Source: Candidatus Neomicrothrix sp. UBA2974 (GTDB lineage Bacteria > Actinomycetota > Acidimicrobiia > Acidimicrobiales > MedAcidi-G1). From it: a stretch of 22,680 nucleotides of DNA. The notes below the pieces were generated by a model. The model was not told where the DNA came from. It made no database searches and saw only the letters and a list, made by a program, of their open reading frames with translations. The DNA lies in contig DEAU01000010.1 in NCBI GenBank assembly GCA_002348705.1, positions 1,133 through 23,812 on the forward strand. Direction: 5' to 3'. Position numbers and translations under genes: made by a program. Numbering within the stretch: the stretch's first letter is position 1; every line of letters starts with the position of its first letter. Below, piece after piece: positions 6,593 to 14,313 of this stretch.

Positions 6593-7711
6593 GTGTTTGA
6601 GGAGCGCCTGGTACTAGCCCGAAATCGTATGGCCGTCGACGGTGTGGACGTTCTCCTCCTTTCGGCCGGTGCCGACCTCCCCTACTTCTGTGGATACGAG
6701 GCGATGCCGTTAGAGCGACTGACCATGCTTGTTGTGCCAAGGGAGGGCCAAGCCACGCTGGTCGTCCCTCACCTTGAGGCGCCACGTGTTGTCGAAAGGC
6801 CGGATGTTTTCGATCTGGCCACTTGGCGAGACGGTGAAGATCCTATTGGCCTTGTGATTGACCGCCTGCCGGGTGGTTGGAACGGGAAATTGGTTGCGGC
6901 CATAGGTGACCAGACATGGGGCGGGTTCGTAGTGGATCTCCTGAATGCGAGACCAGGTCTGTCGTTCACCCGAGCGTCGAAGGTGACCGCCCCTATCCGT
7001 ATGGTCAAGGACGAAGCAGAGGTCAAAGCACTCCGGAGCGCCGCAGCAGCTGTTGACCGGATCCTCTCTGAAGTGCAGGCTGGGGAGGTCCCACTGGCGG
7101 GAAGGACAGAGGTTGAAGTGGCCGCCCAGATTGGTCGACGCATCCTCGATGAAGGCCACAGTCGTATCAACTTTGTGATCGTGGCGTCTGGACCAAACGC
7201 AGCGAGTCCCCATCACGAGCCAAGTGAGCGGGAGATTCGGTTCGGTGAGTCGGTCTTGTTCGATATAGGAGGAACCATGCCTGGGCCCGGTGGCGTCGGT
7301 TACTGCTCAGACATCACCCGTTGCGTGCATCTTGGTGAGCCGCAGACTGAGTTTGCTGACGCCTACGAGGCCCTCCGAGCTTCACAGGCCGCAGGGGTGA
7401 TGGCAGCCACTATTGGGACGCCGTGTGAAGAGGTCGACGCAGTTTCTCGTCGCGTGCTCGAAGAGGCTGGTTATGGCAGGTACTTCGTTCACCGGCTCGG
7501 CCACGGAATCGGTGTCGAGGCCCATGAGCAACCCAACTTGGTGGCTGGCAACAACCTTCCGCTGGACCTGGGGCATGTGTTCTCTGTAGAGCCAGGAATC
7601 TATGTACCGGACCGGTGGGGCATGCGTCTCGAGGACATCGTGGTAGCTACCGCTGACGGGCCGGATCCGCTGAACCGGATAGAACACGGTCTGGCCGTGG
7701 TTGACGCCTAA
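6593..7711 (+). CDS. M24-family metallopeptidase (Xaa-Pro aminopeptidase/dipeptidase-like)
   Basis: The protein has 372 residues: an N-terminal creatinase-like domain (about 1-135) and a C-terminal pita-bread metallopeptidase domain. The five metal ligands of the M24 family are visible: D224 (LFDIGG), D240 (YCSDITR), H304 (RLGHGIG), E333 (VEPGIY) and E347 (RLEDIV). The family removes residues from peptides with proline at the second position, or cleaves Xaa-Pro dipeptides. Length and layout suit a cytoplasmic PepQ/PepP-like enzyme of peptide turnover; the exact substrate cannot be read. No signal peptide is evident. The GTG start follows a TANNNT box. A membrane-protein gene starts 17 nt after the stop, so the two are probably cotranscribed. 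Confidence 0.92.
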   Translation: MFEERLVLARNRMAVDGVDVLLLSAGADLPYFCGYEAMPLERLTMLVVPREGQATLVVPHLEAPRVVERPDVFDLATWRDGEDPIGLVIDRLPGGWNGKLVAAIGDQTWGGFVVDLLNARPGLSFTRASKVTAPIRMVKDEAEVKALRSAAAAVDRILSEVQAGEVPLAGRTEVEVAAQIGRRILDEGHSRINFVIVASGPNAASPHHEPSEREIRFGESVLFDIGGTMPGPGGVGYCSDITRCVHLGEPQTEFADAYEALRASQAAGVMAATIGTPCEEVDAVSRRVLEEAGYGRYFVHRLGHGIGVEAHEQPNLVAGNNLPLDLGHVFSVEPGIYVPDRWGMRLEDIVVATADGPDPLNRIEHGLAVVDA

Positions 7712-7728
7712 GTGGTCTGGCCAGAGCG

Positions 7729-8580
7729 GTGATTGATCTCGATGCGGCCAGCGTCCTGTTCCAGTGGTCCACCGGTGGGCTTTTCTTCCTCTGGGTGACT
7801 GGCCGCCGCCGCCAGGTTGGGCTTGGCTATGGCTGGACCATGCGAGCTGTTTATGGCTCGATGGGGGTCGTTGGGTTAGTTGTTGGTTTGTCCCTTGATC
7901 CGGTCCCAGTTCGGGAGGCGGCCGGGGTCGGGATGGTGGCCTCCACTGTGGCTGCGACCGTCGTTTCGATAATTTGTCGGCGGGCCGGTGTGGCCGGTCA
8001 ACGTATTGAGAACGATCGCCGTTCATCACGCGTAACAGCGATGACGGGAATCGACACCGAGCGAGAGAGCTTTGATTCATCTGTCTCCGAGTTCCCTCCG
8101 CGCCTTGACCTATTGGCGCCAGCCTTCGGATTCGTGGCCGTGGTGTCGGCCGGCTTGGACGCCGGCGAGCCGGCCATGCTTTCCGTAGCGCGGATGTTGG
8201 TTGGAGCGGCGTTTCTCGGTGTGGTCAGCGACGCCATGCTCCTGGGGCACTGGTACCTAGTGCAGCCGGGCCTAGCCAGGGGACCTTTGCTAGAGCTCGT
8301 TCGTTGGACCAGCCGAATCTGGCCTTTCGAATTAGCCGTCTTGTTATGGCCGACAGGCATGGTCTCGGTGCTTGACGGGACGATCGACGACGGTTACAAC
8401 GGCCTACTGGGCTGGTTCTGGGTGGCCTGTGTGGTGGCCACCATCGCTCTCGCTGCTGCCACCCGTGCAGCACTGCGTGAGCGTCAGTACTCAGCCGTCA
8501 TGGCGGCTACGGGCCTTTTGTACCTAGCCGTGCTGACCGCCTTTGGGATGGATCTAGTGGCTCGGGCCATGCTCACTTGA
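7729..8580 (+). CDS. Multi-pass membrane protein of unknown function
   Basis: I do not recognise this 283-residue protein. Hydrophobic stretches suggest about seven or eight membrane helices, near residues 8-24, 40-58, 65-85, 130-147, 153-175, 195-215, 225-246 and 256-276. A polar, acidic cytoplasmic-type loop (about 88-125) separates the first three helices from the rest. A conserved-looking segment, GHWYLVQPGL, lies near residue 170 just after a helix. No transporter or enzyme signature is visible. The GTG start lies 17 nt after the M24 peptidase stop, suggesting one operon, and the cobalamin adenosyltransferase gene starts 73 nt downstream. Confidence 0.8.
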   Translation: MIDLDAASVLFQWSTGGLFFLWVTGRRRQVGLGYGWTMRAVYGSMGVVGLVVGLSLDPVPVREAAGVGMVASTVAATVVSIICRRAGVAGQRIENDRRSSRVTAMTGIDTERESFDSSVSEFPPRLDLLAPAFGFVAVVSAGLDAGEPAMLSVARMLVGAAFLGVVSDAMLLGHWYLVQPGLARGPLLELVRWTSRIWPFELAVLLWPTGMVSVLDGTIDDGYNGLLGWFWVACVVATIALAAATRAALRERQYSAVMAATGLLYLAVLTAFGMDLVARAMLT

Positions 8581-8644
8581 TACCTCGCTTGCATGGCACA
8601 GATTGGGCCTTAGCTCGAAAGCTGGCGTCGGGGTGGGTCCGACA

Positions 8645-8650
8645 TAGGCT
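8645..8650 (+). promoter_or_regulatory. Candidate -10 box (TAGGCT) before the adenosyltransferase gene
   Basis: TAGGCT fits TANNNT. It lies 3 nt before ATG 8654 and 9 nt before the in-frame ATG 8660. If it is a real promoter, transcription would begin between the two and translation would start at 8660. Confidence 0.3.
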
Positions 8651-8653
8651 CCA

Positions 8654-9202
8654 ATGCCGATGGGAGAAGCAAGTATCTACACCCGCCACGGTGACGACGG
8701 AACCACCGGACTGCTCTACGGAGGTCGGGTATCTAAGGACTCCGCAGCGCCATCCGCCTATGGAGACGTAGACGAGACGCAGGCCGCTATCGGACTTGCA
8801 CGAGCTGTCGCCGACGCCGAGTTGGACGTGATGCTGGTGGGGGTTCAGCGGGACCTGTGGTTGGTAATGGCGGAACTAGCCTGTCATCCCGAAAAGTTGG
8901 ATCGCCTTGAGGAAACTGGTTCCCGACCAACCCCGGCCATGGTTGAGGCAATCGAGGAGTTGATCGATGATGTGTCTACCCGCTTCGAGCCTCCCACCGA
9001 GTTCATGGTGCCTGGTAGCGACGAGACATCTGCCCACCTCGACATGGCGAGAACCGTTTGCCGTCGAGCGGAGCGATCGGTGCTCTCCGTCGTGACCGAT
9101 GGCTCTTCCGTAGTGCCCTATTTGAATCGACTTTCCGACTTGTTGTGGACGCTCGCTCGCTGGCGGGAAGCCGACCCGACTACCGCCCGGGAGACAAAAT
9201 GA
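8654..9202 (+). CDS. PduO-type ATP:cob(I)alamin adenosyltransferase
   Basis: This 182-residue cytoplasmic enzyme transfers the adenosyl group of ATP to cob(I)alamin, making adenosylcobalamin. Family motifs appear in order: the ATP-binding N-terminus YTRHGDDGTTGL (about 9-20), the PGSDETSAHLDMARTVCRRAER block near the middle-to-end (in two pieces, PGSD and ARTVCRRAER), and YLNRLSDLLWTLAR close to the C-terminus. These are diagnostic of the PduO/MMAB type, not the BtuR/CobA type. No B12-dependent enzyme is in the window, so the user of the cofactor is unknown. ATG 8660 (M3) is an alternative start. The stop overlaps the pepA start as ATGA, implying translational coupling with the aminopeptidase. 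Confidence 0.93.
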   Translation: MPMGEASIYTRHGDDGTTGLLYGGRVSKDSAAPSAYGDVDETQAAIGLARAVADAELDVMLVGVQRDLWLVMAELACHPEKLDRLEETGSRPTPAMVEAIEELIDDVSTRFEPPTEFMVPGSDETSAHLDMARTVCRRAERSVLSVVTDGSSVVPYLNRLSDLLWTLARWREADPTTARETK

Positions 9203-10665
9203 ATGTTCAGTTTTCTGCAGCGCGCCGCATGCCGGCCCGCGCCGAGGTAATCGCCCATGGGTTGACTCTCGAGGACTTCGAAGGCGGGGAGGATTTGCCG
9301 ACTGAGTTGGGCCGCGACGACCTCGGTCGTTTGGGCTTCGAGGGCAAGGCTGGACAAGTGCAGGTAGTGCCGTGTGGCGGTCGACTTTTGGCTGCTGTAG
9401 GGCTCGGTTCTGCGACAGAGATATCTACCAACGTGCTCCGGCGCTCGGCGGCCAATTTGGCCCGCGCCGTCCGAAAGCGTCGGTCGGTCGCTCTGGACCT
9501 CGCCTCGGTTGCCGCTCGGAACGGTGGCCCTGCCGAGGCGGATGGGGTGGCCGCGGTCGTTGAGGGTGTGGAGTTGGCCCTCTACCGTTTCGACTATCGC
9601 TCGTCGGGGGGCGCCCGTCAGGGCGACCGCCTCGGTCGGGCCACCATGGTCGGTAGCACCGCTGCGGGGATCCGTGCAGCTATGGAGCGGGGGAGCGCGG
9701 TAGCTGACGGAGTGATCTTGGCCCGCGATCTCGTCAACGAGCCGGGTGGGAGTCTGACCGCACCGAAGTTCGCCAACCGTGTCCGTCGAATGGCTCGCGA
9801 CCGCGGTCTTGCCGTCAAGGTGCTTGATGAGGCAGCTATTAGGAGGGCTCGGCTAGGAGGGTTACTAGGCGTTAACCGGGGCTCTACCCAACCGCCACGG
9901 TTCGTGGAGCTGACGTATTCGCCGCCAGGTCGGGCTAAGGGGACTTTGGCCTTCGTTGGTAAGGGTCTGACCTTCGATGCTGGAGGCCTGTCCATCAAGA
10001 CCGGTCAGGGAATGATGGACATGAAGATGGATATGGGTGGCGCCGCTGCCGTGGTCGGTGCCATGTCGGTGCTGCCTGCCATAGATCCGGCCTGCCGGGT
10101 TCGGGCTTACCTACCGATGACCGACAACATGCTGGGCGGGGACGCCACTCGCCCCGGTGACGTGTTGACCATCCGTAATGGCAAGACCATTGAGGTGCTG
10201 AACACCGACGCCGAGGGTCGGCTCGTGCTAGCCGATGCACTGTCGCTGGCATCGGAGGGCAAGCCCGATGGGGTGATCGATCTGGCCACCCTGACCGGCG
10301 CCTGCATGGTGGCTCTCGGTCCACGGATCGCCGGCCTTATGGGTCGGGGGGACGGTTTCCTGAAACAGGTGGAGGCGGCATCGTCGAGGACCGGCGAACG
10401 GGTGTGGCGCCTACCGCTACCCGACGACTATCGGCACATGGTCGACTCGCCCGTGGCCGACATGAAGAACATCGGCGGTCCACACGGTGGGGCTATTACC
10501 GCCGGCCTGATCCTCGGCGAGTTCGTGGCCGAGGGCATCGACTGGGCGCATCTAGACATCGCCGGCCCGGCGTTCACCGACTCGGACGACGCCGAGGTGG
10601 TTCGGGGTGGAACCGGTTTCGGAGTTCGTCTGCTAGTCGACCTAGCGAGCTCCTTTACGGCTTAA
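9199..10665 (+). CDS. pepA: Leucyl aminopeptidase (cytosol aminopeptidase, M17)
   Basis: PepA is a two-metal aminopeptidase that removes N-terminal residues from peptides in the cytoplasm. The 488-residue protein has the variable N-terminal macro-like domain (about 1-160) and the catalytic domain. Metal ligands and catalytic residues are all present with the exact family spacing: K255 and D260 (GKGLTFD), K267, D278 (MDMGGA), and D337, E339 and R341 within the signature NTDAEGRL. Upstream in-frame starts inside the adenosyltransferase gene exist, but ATG 9199 overlaps that gene's TGA and matches normal PepA length, so it is chosen. M17 enzymes are hexamers and some double as DNA-binding proteins; nothing here shows that. 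A 247-nt non-coding stretch follows. Confidence 0.95.
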   Translation: MNVQFSAARRMPARAEVIAHGLTLEDFEGGEDLPTELGRDDLGRLGFEGKAGQVQVVPCGGRLLAAVGLGSATEISTNVLRRSAANLARAVRKRRSVALDLASVAARNGGPAEADGVAAVVEGVELALYRFDYRSSGGARQGDRLGRATMVGSTAAGIRAAMERGSAVADGVILARDLVNEPGGSLTAPKFANRVRRMARDRGLAVKVLDEAAIRRARLGGLLGVNRGSTQPPRFVELTYSPPGRAKGTLAFVGKGLTFDAGGLSIKTGQGMMDMKMDMGGAAAVVGAMSVLPAIDPACRVRAYLPMTDNMLGGDATRPGDVLTIRNGKTIEVLNTDAEGRLVLADALSLASEGKPDGVIDLATLTGACMVALGPRIAGLMGRGDGFLKQVEAASSRTGERVWRLPLPDDYRHMVDSPVADMKNIGGPHGGAITAGLILGEFVAEGIDWAHLDIAGPAFTDSDDAEVVRGGTGFGVRLLVDLASSFTA

Positions 10666-10745
10666 TCTCCCGATTTCGTTGTGCCGTAGCGCTCCACACG
10701 ACGACACCGGCGTCACTGGCACCGACTTATTGCCTTGGTGGAACA

Positions 10746-10763
10746 AGCCGTCCAGAGACGGCT
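10746..10763 (+). terminator. Perfect 7-bp hairpin downstream of pepA, terminator-like without U-tract
   Basis: AGCCGTC and GACGGCT enclose the loop CAGA, 80 nt after the pepA stop. The stem is strong, but the following bases are CGGTAGCG with no T-run. It may stabilise the pepA mRNA end or assist Rho-dependent termination. Confidence 0.3.
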
Positions 10764-10874
10764 CGGTAGCGTCAGCGAGGGAGGAGGTAGGCATAGATCT
10801 GTCGTGACCTTCCCTCCCTATCAATCCCCTCAGTCCGGGCTGTCCGTTCAGCGGTTCCCGTGCCTTGTGGCCTC

Positions 10875-10899
10875 TAGCATCCAGATCCGGTCGGATCTG
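10875..10899 (+). promoter_or_regulatory. Candidate promoter-operator of the sirtuin gene
   Basis: A TANNNT box (TAGCAT, 10875-10880) is followed 1 nt later by a perfect 8-bp inverted repeat, CAGATCCG-GT-CGGATCTG (10882-10899). Transcription from this box would start inside the palindrome, the classic position for a repressor site. The site lies 13 nt before ATG 10913. A role as a short 5' hairpin in the mRNA is the alternative. Confidence 0.4.
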
Positions 10900-10912
10900 C
10901 GAAGATCGGACG

Positions 10913-11737
10913 ATGGTGGGTGGATCAGAAGAACAGGCGGAAACGCAACTAGAAGAGCAGACGGAACTACAGGGACGATTGGAGGCCGCTGCCGAACTGA
11001 TCTCCACTGCCGGTCCACTGGCCGTTCTGACAGGTGCGGGAATATCTACCGATAGCGGAATCCCCGACTTTCGTGGACCTCAGGGGGTGTGGACCCTGAA
11101 CCCGGAGGCTGAGCGGGCCTCCAACATCGACGTGTACATGGCCGAGCCCGAGGTCCGGAAGGCCAACTGGCGGGTCATGGCCGGTGGGCTCTGGGACGGT
11201 GTAGAACCCAACGTTGGTCACCACGCTCTTGTCGAATTGGATCGGCGTGGTGGGCTGGACACCCTTGTGACCCAGAACGTGGACGGCCTGCATCTCATGG
11301 CGGGAACCGACCCGGGCCGGATCGTGGAGGTGCACGGAACGGTCCGACGGTCGATGTGTCTGGGATGCGGGGAGCAGAACGACATTGAGGTAGTCCTCGA
11401 GCGGGTTCGTTCGGGCGATGAAGATCCCCGCTGCACCAGGCCCGCATGCGGTGGGCTGTTGAAGCGTGCGACAGTGAGCTTCGGTCAGGCCCTGTTCCCG
11501 GGGGACATGGAGCGGGTTGACGAGGTGGCCCGGCGGTGCGACCTACTGCTCGCCGTGGGATCCACCCTGAGTGTCTACCCGGTAGCGGCGATGGTACCGG
11601 TGGCCGTCCGGCACGGAGCGGCAGTCGTGGTGGTTAACGGTTCGCCGACCGAGATGGACCATCTGGCCGACGTTGTCGTCCGTGGGTCCATAAGCGACGT
11701 ACTGCCGGCCGTCCTCGGCTTGGCAGCTGACGTGTGA
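10913..11737 (+). CDS. Sir2-family NAD-dependent protein deacylase
   Basis: Sirtuins remove acyl groups from lysines, consuming NAD+ and giving nicotinamide and O-acyl-ADP-ribose. From ATG 10913 the protein has 274 residues. A Gln/Glu-rich N-terminal helix (about 5-30) precedes the core motifs GAGISTDSGIPDFRG (41-55), TQNVDG (120-125) and the catalytic H141 in VHGT. The structural zinc site is C149-x2-C152 and C174-x4-C179, and AVGSTLSVYP is the late NAD-contacting strand. This fits a cytoplasmic bacterial CobB-like enzyme. A TTG at 10865 would extend the protein through the palindromic operator and is unlikely. No acyl-CoA synthetase or acetyltransferase lies nearby to suggest the target. 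The rhodanese-adenylyltransferase gene starts 43 nt downstream from its own promoter box. Confidence 0.92.
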   Translation: MVGGSEEQAETQLEEQTELQGRLEAAAELISTAGPLAVLTGAGISTDSGIPDFRGPQGVWTLNPEAERASNIDVYMAEPEVRKANWRVMAGGLWDGVEPNVGHHALVELDRRGGLDTLVTQNVDGLHLMAGTDPGRIVEVHGTVRRSMCLGCGEQNDIEVVLERVRSGDEDPRCTRPACGGLLKRATVSFGQALFPGDMERVDEVARRCDLLLAVGSTLSVYPVAAMVPVAVRHGAAVVVVNGSPTEMDHLADVVVRGSISDVLPAVLGLAADV

Positions 11738-11768
11738 TCTCCCGGTGGTTGAATCCCGACTAGATCAG

Positions 11769-11774
11769 TAGGAT
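11769..11774 (+). promoter_or_regulatory. Candidate -10 box (TAGGAT) of the moeZ-like gene
   Basis: TAGGAT fits TANNNT and ends 6 nt before ATG 11781, the same geometry as at 6581. The sequence between also contains TTAGG, a poor Shine-Dalgarno match, so leaderless initiation is favoured. Confidence 0.42.
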
Positions 11775-11780
11775 TTAGGT

Positions 11781-12956
11781 ATGGCCACCTTCCGAGACCT
11801 CCTGCGTGACGCCAGATCGCGCATCACCGAGACCGATCCAGTGGGTGCCGAGGCCCTACTAGCTGACGGTTACCTACTCCTCGACGTGCGCGAACCCGAC
11901 GAGTTCGAACAGGGTGCGGTCCCCGGATCTGTGCACATCCCCCGCGGAAACCTTGAGGCCAGCATCGAGAACCGGATCACCGACCGAGACCAACCGCTGG
12001 TCGTGATGTGTGCTGGTGGGGTTCGTTCCGCCTTCGCCGCCGACACCCTCCAGCAACTCGGCTACACCGAGGTTATTTCGATGGACGGGGGCTTCAATCG
12101 GTGGAAGGACGAGGGCCGCGAGTGGCGTACGCCGCGCACCCTCAGCTCCGAACAGCGGAACCGTTACCAGCGACACCTGCTCCTGCCCGAAGTGGGCGAG
12201 GAGGGGCAGTTGAAGTTGCTCGAAGCCAGCGTCTTGATGCTGGGGGCGGGGGGCCTAGGTTCACCCGCCGCCCTCTATCTGGCGGCAGCCGGAGTGGGCC
12301 GGATCGGCATCATCGACATGGACGTGGTCGACGAGTCCAACCTTCAGCGCCAGATCCTCCACAATCTGGATCGGATCGGTGACCGCAAGGTTGACTCGGC
12401 CAAGAAGACCCTGACCGCCCTCAATCCGGACGTCGATGTCGTCACCTACGACGTCCGCCTCGGTGCCGACAACATCATGGAGATCCTCGCCGAGTACGAC
12501 GTGGTGGTGGATGGGGCGGACAACTTCCCCAGTCGGTACTTGCTCAACGACGCATCGGTGAAACTCGGCGTGCCAGTCGTGCACGGGTCGATTTTTCGCT
12601 TCGAGGGTCAGGTCACGGTGTTCGATCCCCGAGGTGGAGTCACTTACCGGGACATGTTGCCCGAGCCGCCTCCAGCGGAGTTCGCCCCCAGCTGCGCTGA
12701 GGCCGGGGTGCTGGGGGTACTGCCTGGCATTGTTGGTTCGATCCAGGCGCTCGAGGCCATCAAACTGATTCTCGGACTGGGCGACGGTCTGTCCGGTCGA
12801 CTGGTGGCGTTCGACGCCATGGACATGTCGTTCCGGGAGTACCGCCTGCAGAAGGACCCGTCCCTCCAGGTGACTTGGGAAAACCGGGACCGCATCGAGA
12901 TCGCCGAACTGGACGGTGCCTGCATGCCAAAGGTGACCGCCCCACCCAAGGGATAA
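11781..12956 (+). CDS. Rhodanese-adenylyltransferase fusion (MoeZ/MoeB/ThiF family)
   Basis: This 391-residue protein combines a rhodanese domain (about 20-115, catalytic C77 in VMCAGGVRS) with an E1-like adenylyltransferase (about 125-391). The E1 part has the nucleotide loop GAGGLGSP (155-162), the DESNLQRQ segment (184-191), DGADNF (244-249) and the conserved cysteine C305 in PSCAEAGVLG. Such enzymes activate the C-terminus of ThiS/MoaD-like carriers and pass sulfur to them for thiamine, molybdopterin, cysteine or tRNA thiolation. The order is unusual compared with actinobacterial MoeZ, where rhodanese is C-terminal; N-terminal rhodanese forms are known in other bacteria. The zinc CxxC pairs of E. 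coli MoeB are absent, as in MoeZ. No carrier-protein gene is adjacent, so the pathway is undetermined. Confidence 0.9.
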   Translation: MATFRDLLRDARSRITETDPVGAEALLADGYLLLDVREPDEFEQGAVPGSVHIPRGNLEASIENRITDRDQPLVVMCAGGVRSAFAADTLQQLGYTEVISMDGGFNRWKDEGREWRTPRTLSSEQRNRYQRHLLLPEVGEEGQLKLLEASVLMLGAGGLGSPAALYLAAAGVGRIGIIDMDVVDESNLQRQILHNLDRIGDRKVDSAKKTLTALNPDVDVVTYDVRLGADNIMEILAEYDVVVDGADNFPSRYLLNDASVKLGVPVVHGSIFRFEGQVTVFDPRGGVTYRDMLPEPPPAEFAPSCAEAGVLGVLPGIVGSIQALEAIKLILGLGDGLSGRLVAFDAMDMSFREYRLQKDPSLQVTWENRDRIEIAELDGACMPKVTAPPKG

Positions 12957-12966
12957 CCCCTACGCA

Positions 12967-13031
12967 GTCTGACTCTGAGAGTCCGAGCGCACCCTCCGTC
13001 TCGTTCGCCGCGCCGACTGCGAGACTCAGAC
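12967..13031 (+). repeat. Inverted repeat in the gap before ugd
   Basis: GTCTGACTCT (12967-12976) can pair with AGACTCAGAC (13022-13031) with a single C-C mismatch. A competing local hairpin, GACTC-TGA-GAGTC (12971-12983), uses part of the same sequence. The right arm ends one base before the GTG start of ugd and replaces any Shine-Dalgarno site. It may be a protein-binding or mRNA-structure element, or chance. Confidence 0.3.
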
Positions 13032-13032
13032 G

Positions 13033-14313
13033 GTGTCAAAGCTCGCGGTCGTCGGAACTGGATACGTTGGTCTGACGGCCGGAGCGTGCCTCGCCCACAT
13101 GGGCCACCAGGTGGTGTGCGTGGACCGGGATGCCGACAAGGTGGAGCGGCTAGCAGCCGGTGACGTTCCGATCGTGGAGGACGGCCTGATCGACCTGGTG
13201 GTCGACGGCATCGCCAGGGGACAACTTTCGTTTACCACAATGCTGCTTGAGGCGGTCGTCGGCATTGACCAGGTCCTGCTGACCCTCCCAACGCCTGCTG
13301 GCTCGGACGGTTCCACAGACCTCTCGGCACTCGAAGCGGTCTGTGGCGAACTCGGTCCGGTCCTGGCGTCCGGCACGGTCGTGGTGGTCAGGTCCACCGT
13401 CCCGGTAGGAACCACGCGACAGGTGCCCGGGATGCTGGGCCGATCAGATCTCCCGGTGGTGGCCAATCCCGAGTTCCTGAGGGAGGGCACCGCTGTCTCG
13501 GACTTCCTCGAGCCGGATCGGATCGTGGTGGGGTCCGACGACCCTGATGCGGCTGCCGAGGTGGTTGGCCTCTACGACACGCTGGACGCACCGGTGGTGG
13601 AAACGGACCCGTCGGCTGCCGAGATGATCAAATACGCGTCGAATGCCTACCTGGTGACCCGACTCTCATTCATCAATTCGATTGCCGCGGTCTGCGAGGG
13701 CCTCGAAGCCGACGTGGATGCGGTTGTCGAGGGGCTCGGCTTGGATCACCGGATCGGTCCGAGATATCTGCGCCCAGGTCCCGGCTGGGGTGGGAGTTGT
13801 TTTCCCAAGGACACTCGATCGCTCATGCACTCGGCGCGGCGCGGCGGCTACGACTTTCGGTTTCTCGAGGCGGCCATCGCCGTAAACGAGGAGCAGTTCG
13901 ACCGGGTGGTGGCCAAGGTCGCGGCGTCGATGGGAGGGTCTGTCAAGGGTCGGACGGTGGCCGTCTGGGGGCTGACGTTCAAGGCGCGGACCGACGACCA
14001 TCGTGACTCTCCAGCGGTAGCCATTGTCGAACGTCTGTTGGCGGCTGGCGCACACGTCGTGGCCCACGATCCGACGGTGGTGGCTGTGACCGATCTCCTG
14101 CCGAGTGATCTGGAGTTGACAGCGGGTCCACTGGAGGCATGTTCAGGCGCCGACGCTCTAGTTCTCCTAACCGACTGGCCGGAGTTCGCGTTGGTCGACC
14201 CGGTGGCCGTGGCCGAAGCGTTGAGCACGCCGTCGGTCGTCGACACTCGTGGGGTTCTGGACCGTCGGGAGTGGGAGCGGGCCGGGTTCGACGTCAGATC
14301 CATCGGTCGATGA
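13033..14313 (+). CDS. ugd: UDP-glucose 6-dehydrogenase
   Basis: The enzyme oxidises UDP-glucose to UDP-glucuronate with two NAD+, supplying an acidic sugar for surface polysaccharide. The 426-residue protein has the N-terminal Rossmann motif VGTGYVG (7-13), NPEFLREG (145-152), the helix lysine K200 in EMIKYASNAY, and the catalytic C256 in GGSCFPKD, followed by the C-terminal UDP-binding domain with VWGLTFKARTDD. All conserved catalytic residues are present, and length is normal. GDP-mannose dehydrogenase is a related alternative, but the motifs fit Ugd better. The GTG start has no Shine-Dalgarno site and is preceded by an inverted repeat. The stop overlaps the flippase start as ATGA, so the two are coupled. 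Confidence 0.93.
   Translation: MSKLAVVGTGYVGLTAGACLAHMGHQVVCVDRDADKVERLAAGDVPIVEDGLIDLVVDGIARGQLSFTTMLLEAVVGIDQVLLTLPTPAGSDGSTDLSALEAVCGELGPVLASGTVVVVRSTVPVGTTRQVPGMLGRSDLPVVANPEFLREGTAVSDFLEPDRIVVGSDDPDAAAEVVGLYDTLDAPVVETDPSAAEMIKYASNAYLVTRLSFINSIAAVCEGLEADVDAVVEGLGLDHRIGPRYLRPGPGWGGSCFPKDTRSLMHSARRGGYDFRFLEAAIAVNEEQFDRVVAKVAASMGGSVKGRTVAVWGLTFKARTDDHRDSPAVAIVERLLAAGAHVVAHDPTVVAVTDLLPSDLELTAGPLEACSGADALVLLTDWPEFALVDPVAVAEALSTPSVVDTRGVLDRREWERAGFDVRSIGR

Larger units (their letters stand above)
10666..10912. other. Structured non-coding stretch between pepA and the sirtuin gene
   Basis: I see no credible gene in these 247 nt. It holds three inverted repeats: AGCCGTC-CAGA-GACGGCT (10746-10763, perfect 7-bp stem), a longer one pairing AGGGAGGAGGT (10778-10788) with ACCTTCCCTCCCT (10807-10819) through a 2-nt bulge, and the palindrome at 10882-10899. 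None is followed by a T-run. It could be the pepA 3' end, a regulatory leader or a small RNA locus. Confidence 0.45.

Noticed and set aside
10746..10763. Confident intrinsic terminator for pepA
   Set aside because: The stem is good, but no T-run follows on either strand, so it is listed only at low confidence.
10735..11055. Short plus-strand frame covering the pepA-sirtuin gap
   Set aside because: It runs out of frame into the sirtuin gene, has Arg/Ser-rich composition and crosses the hairpins and palindrome. No start signal was seen.
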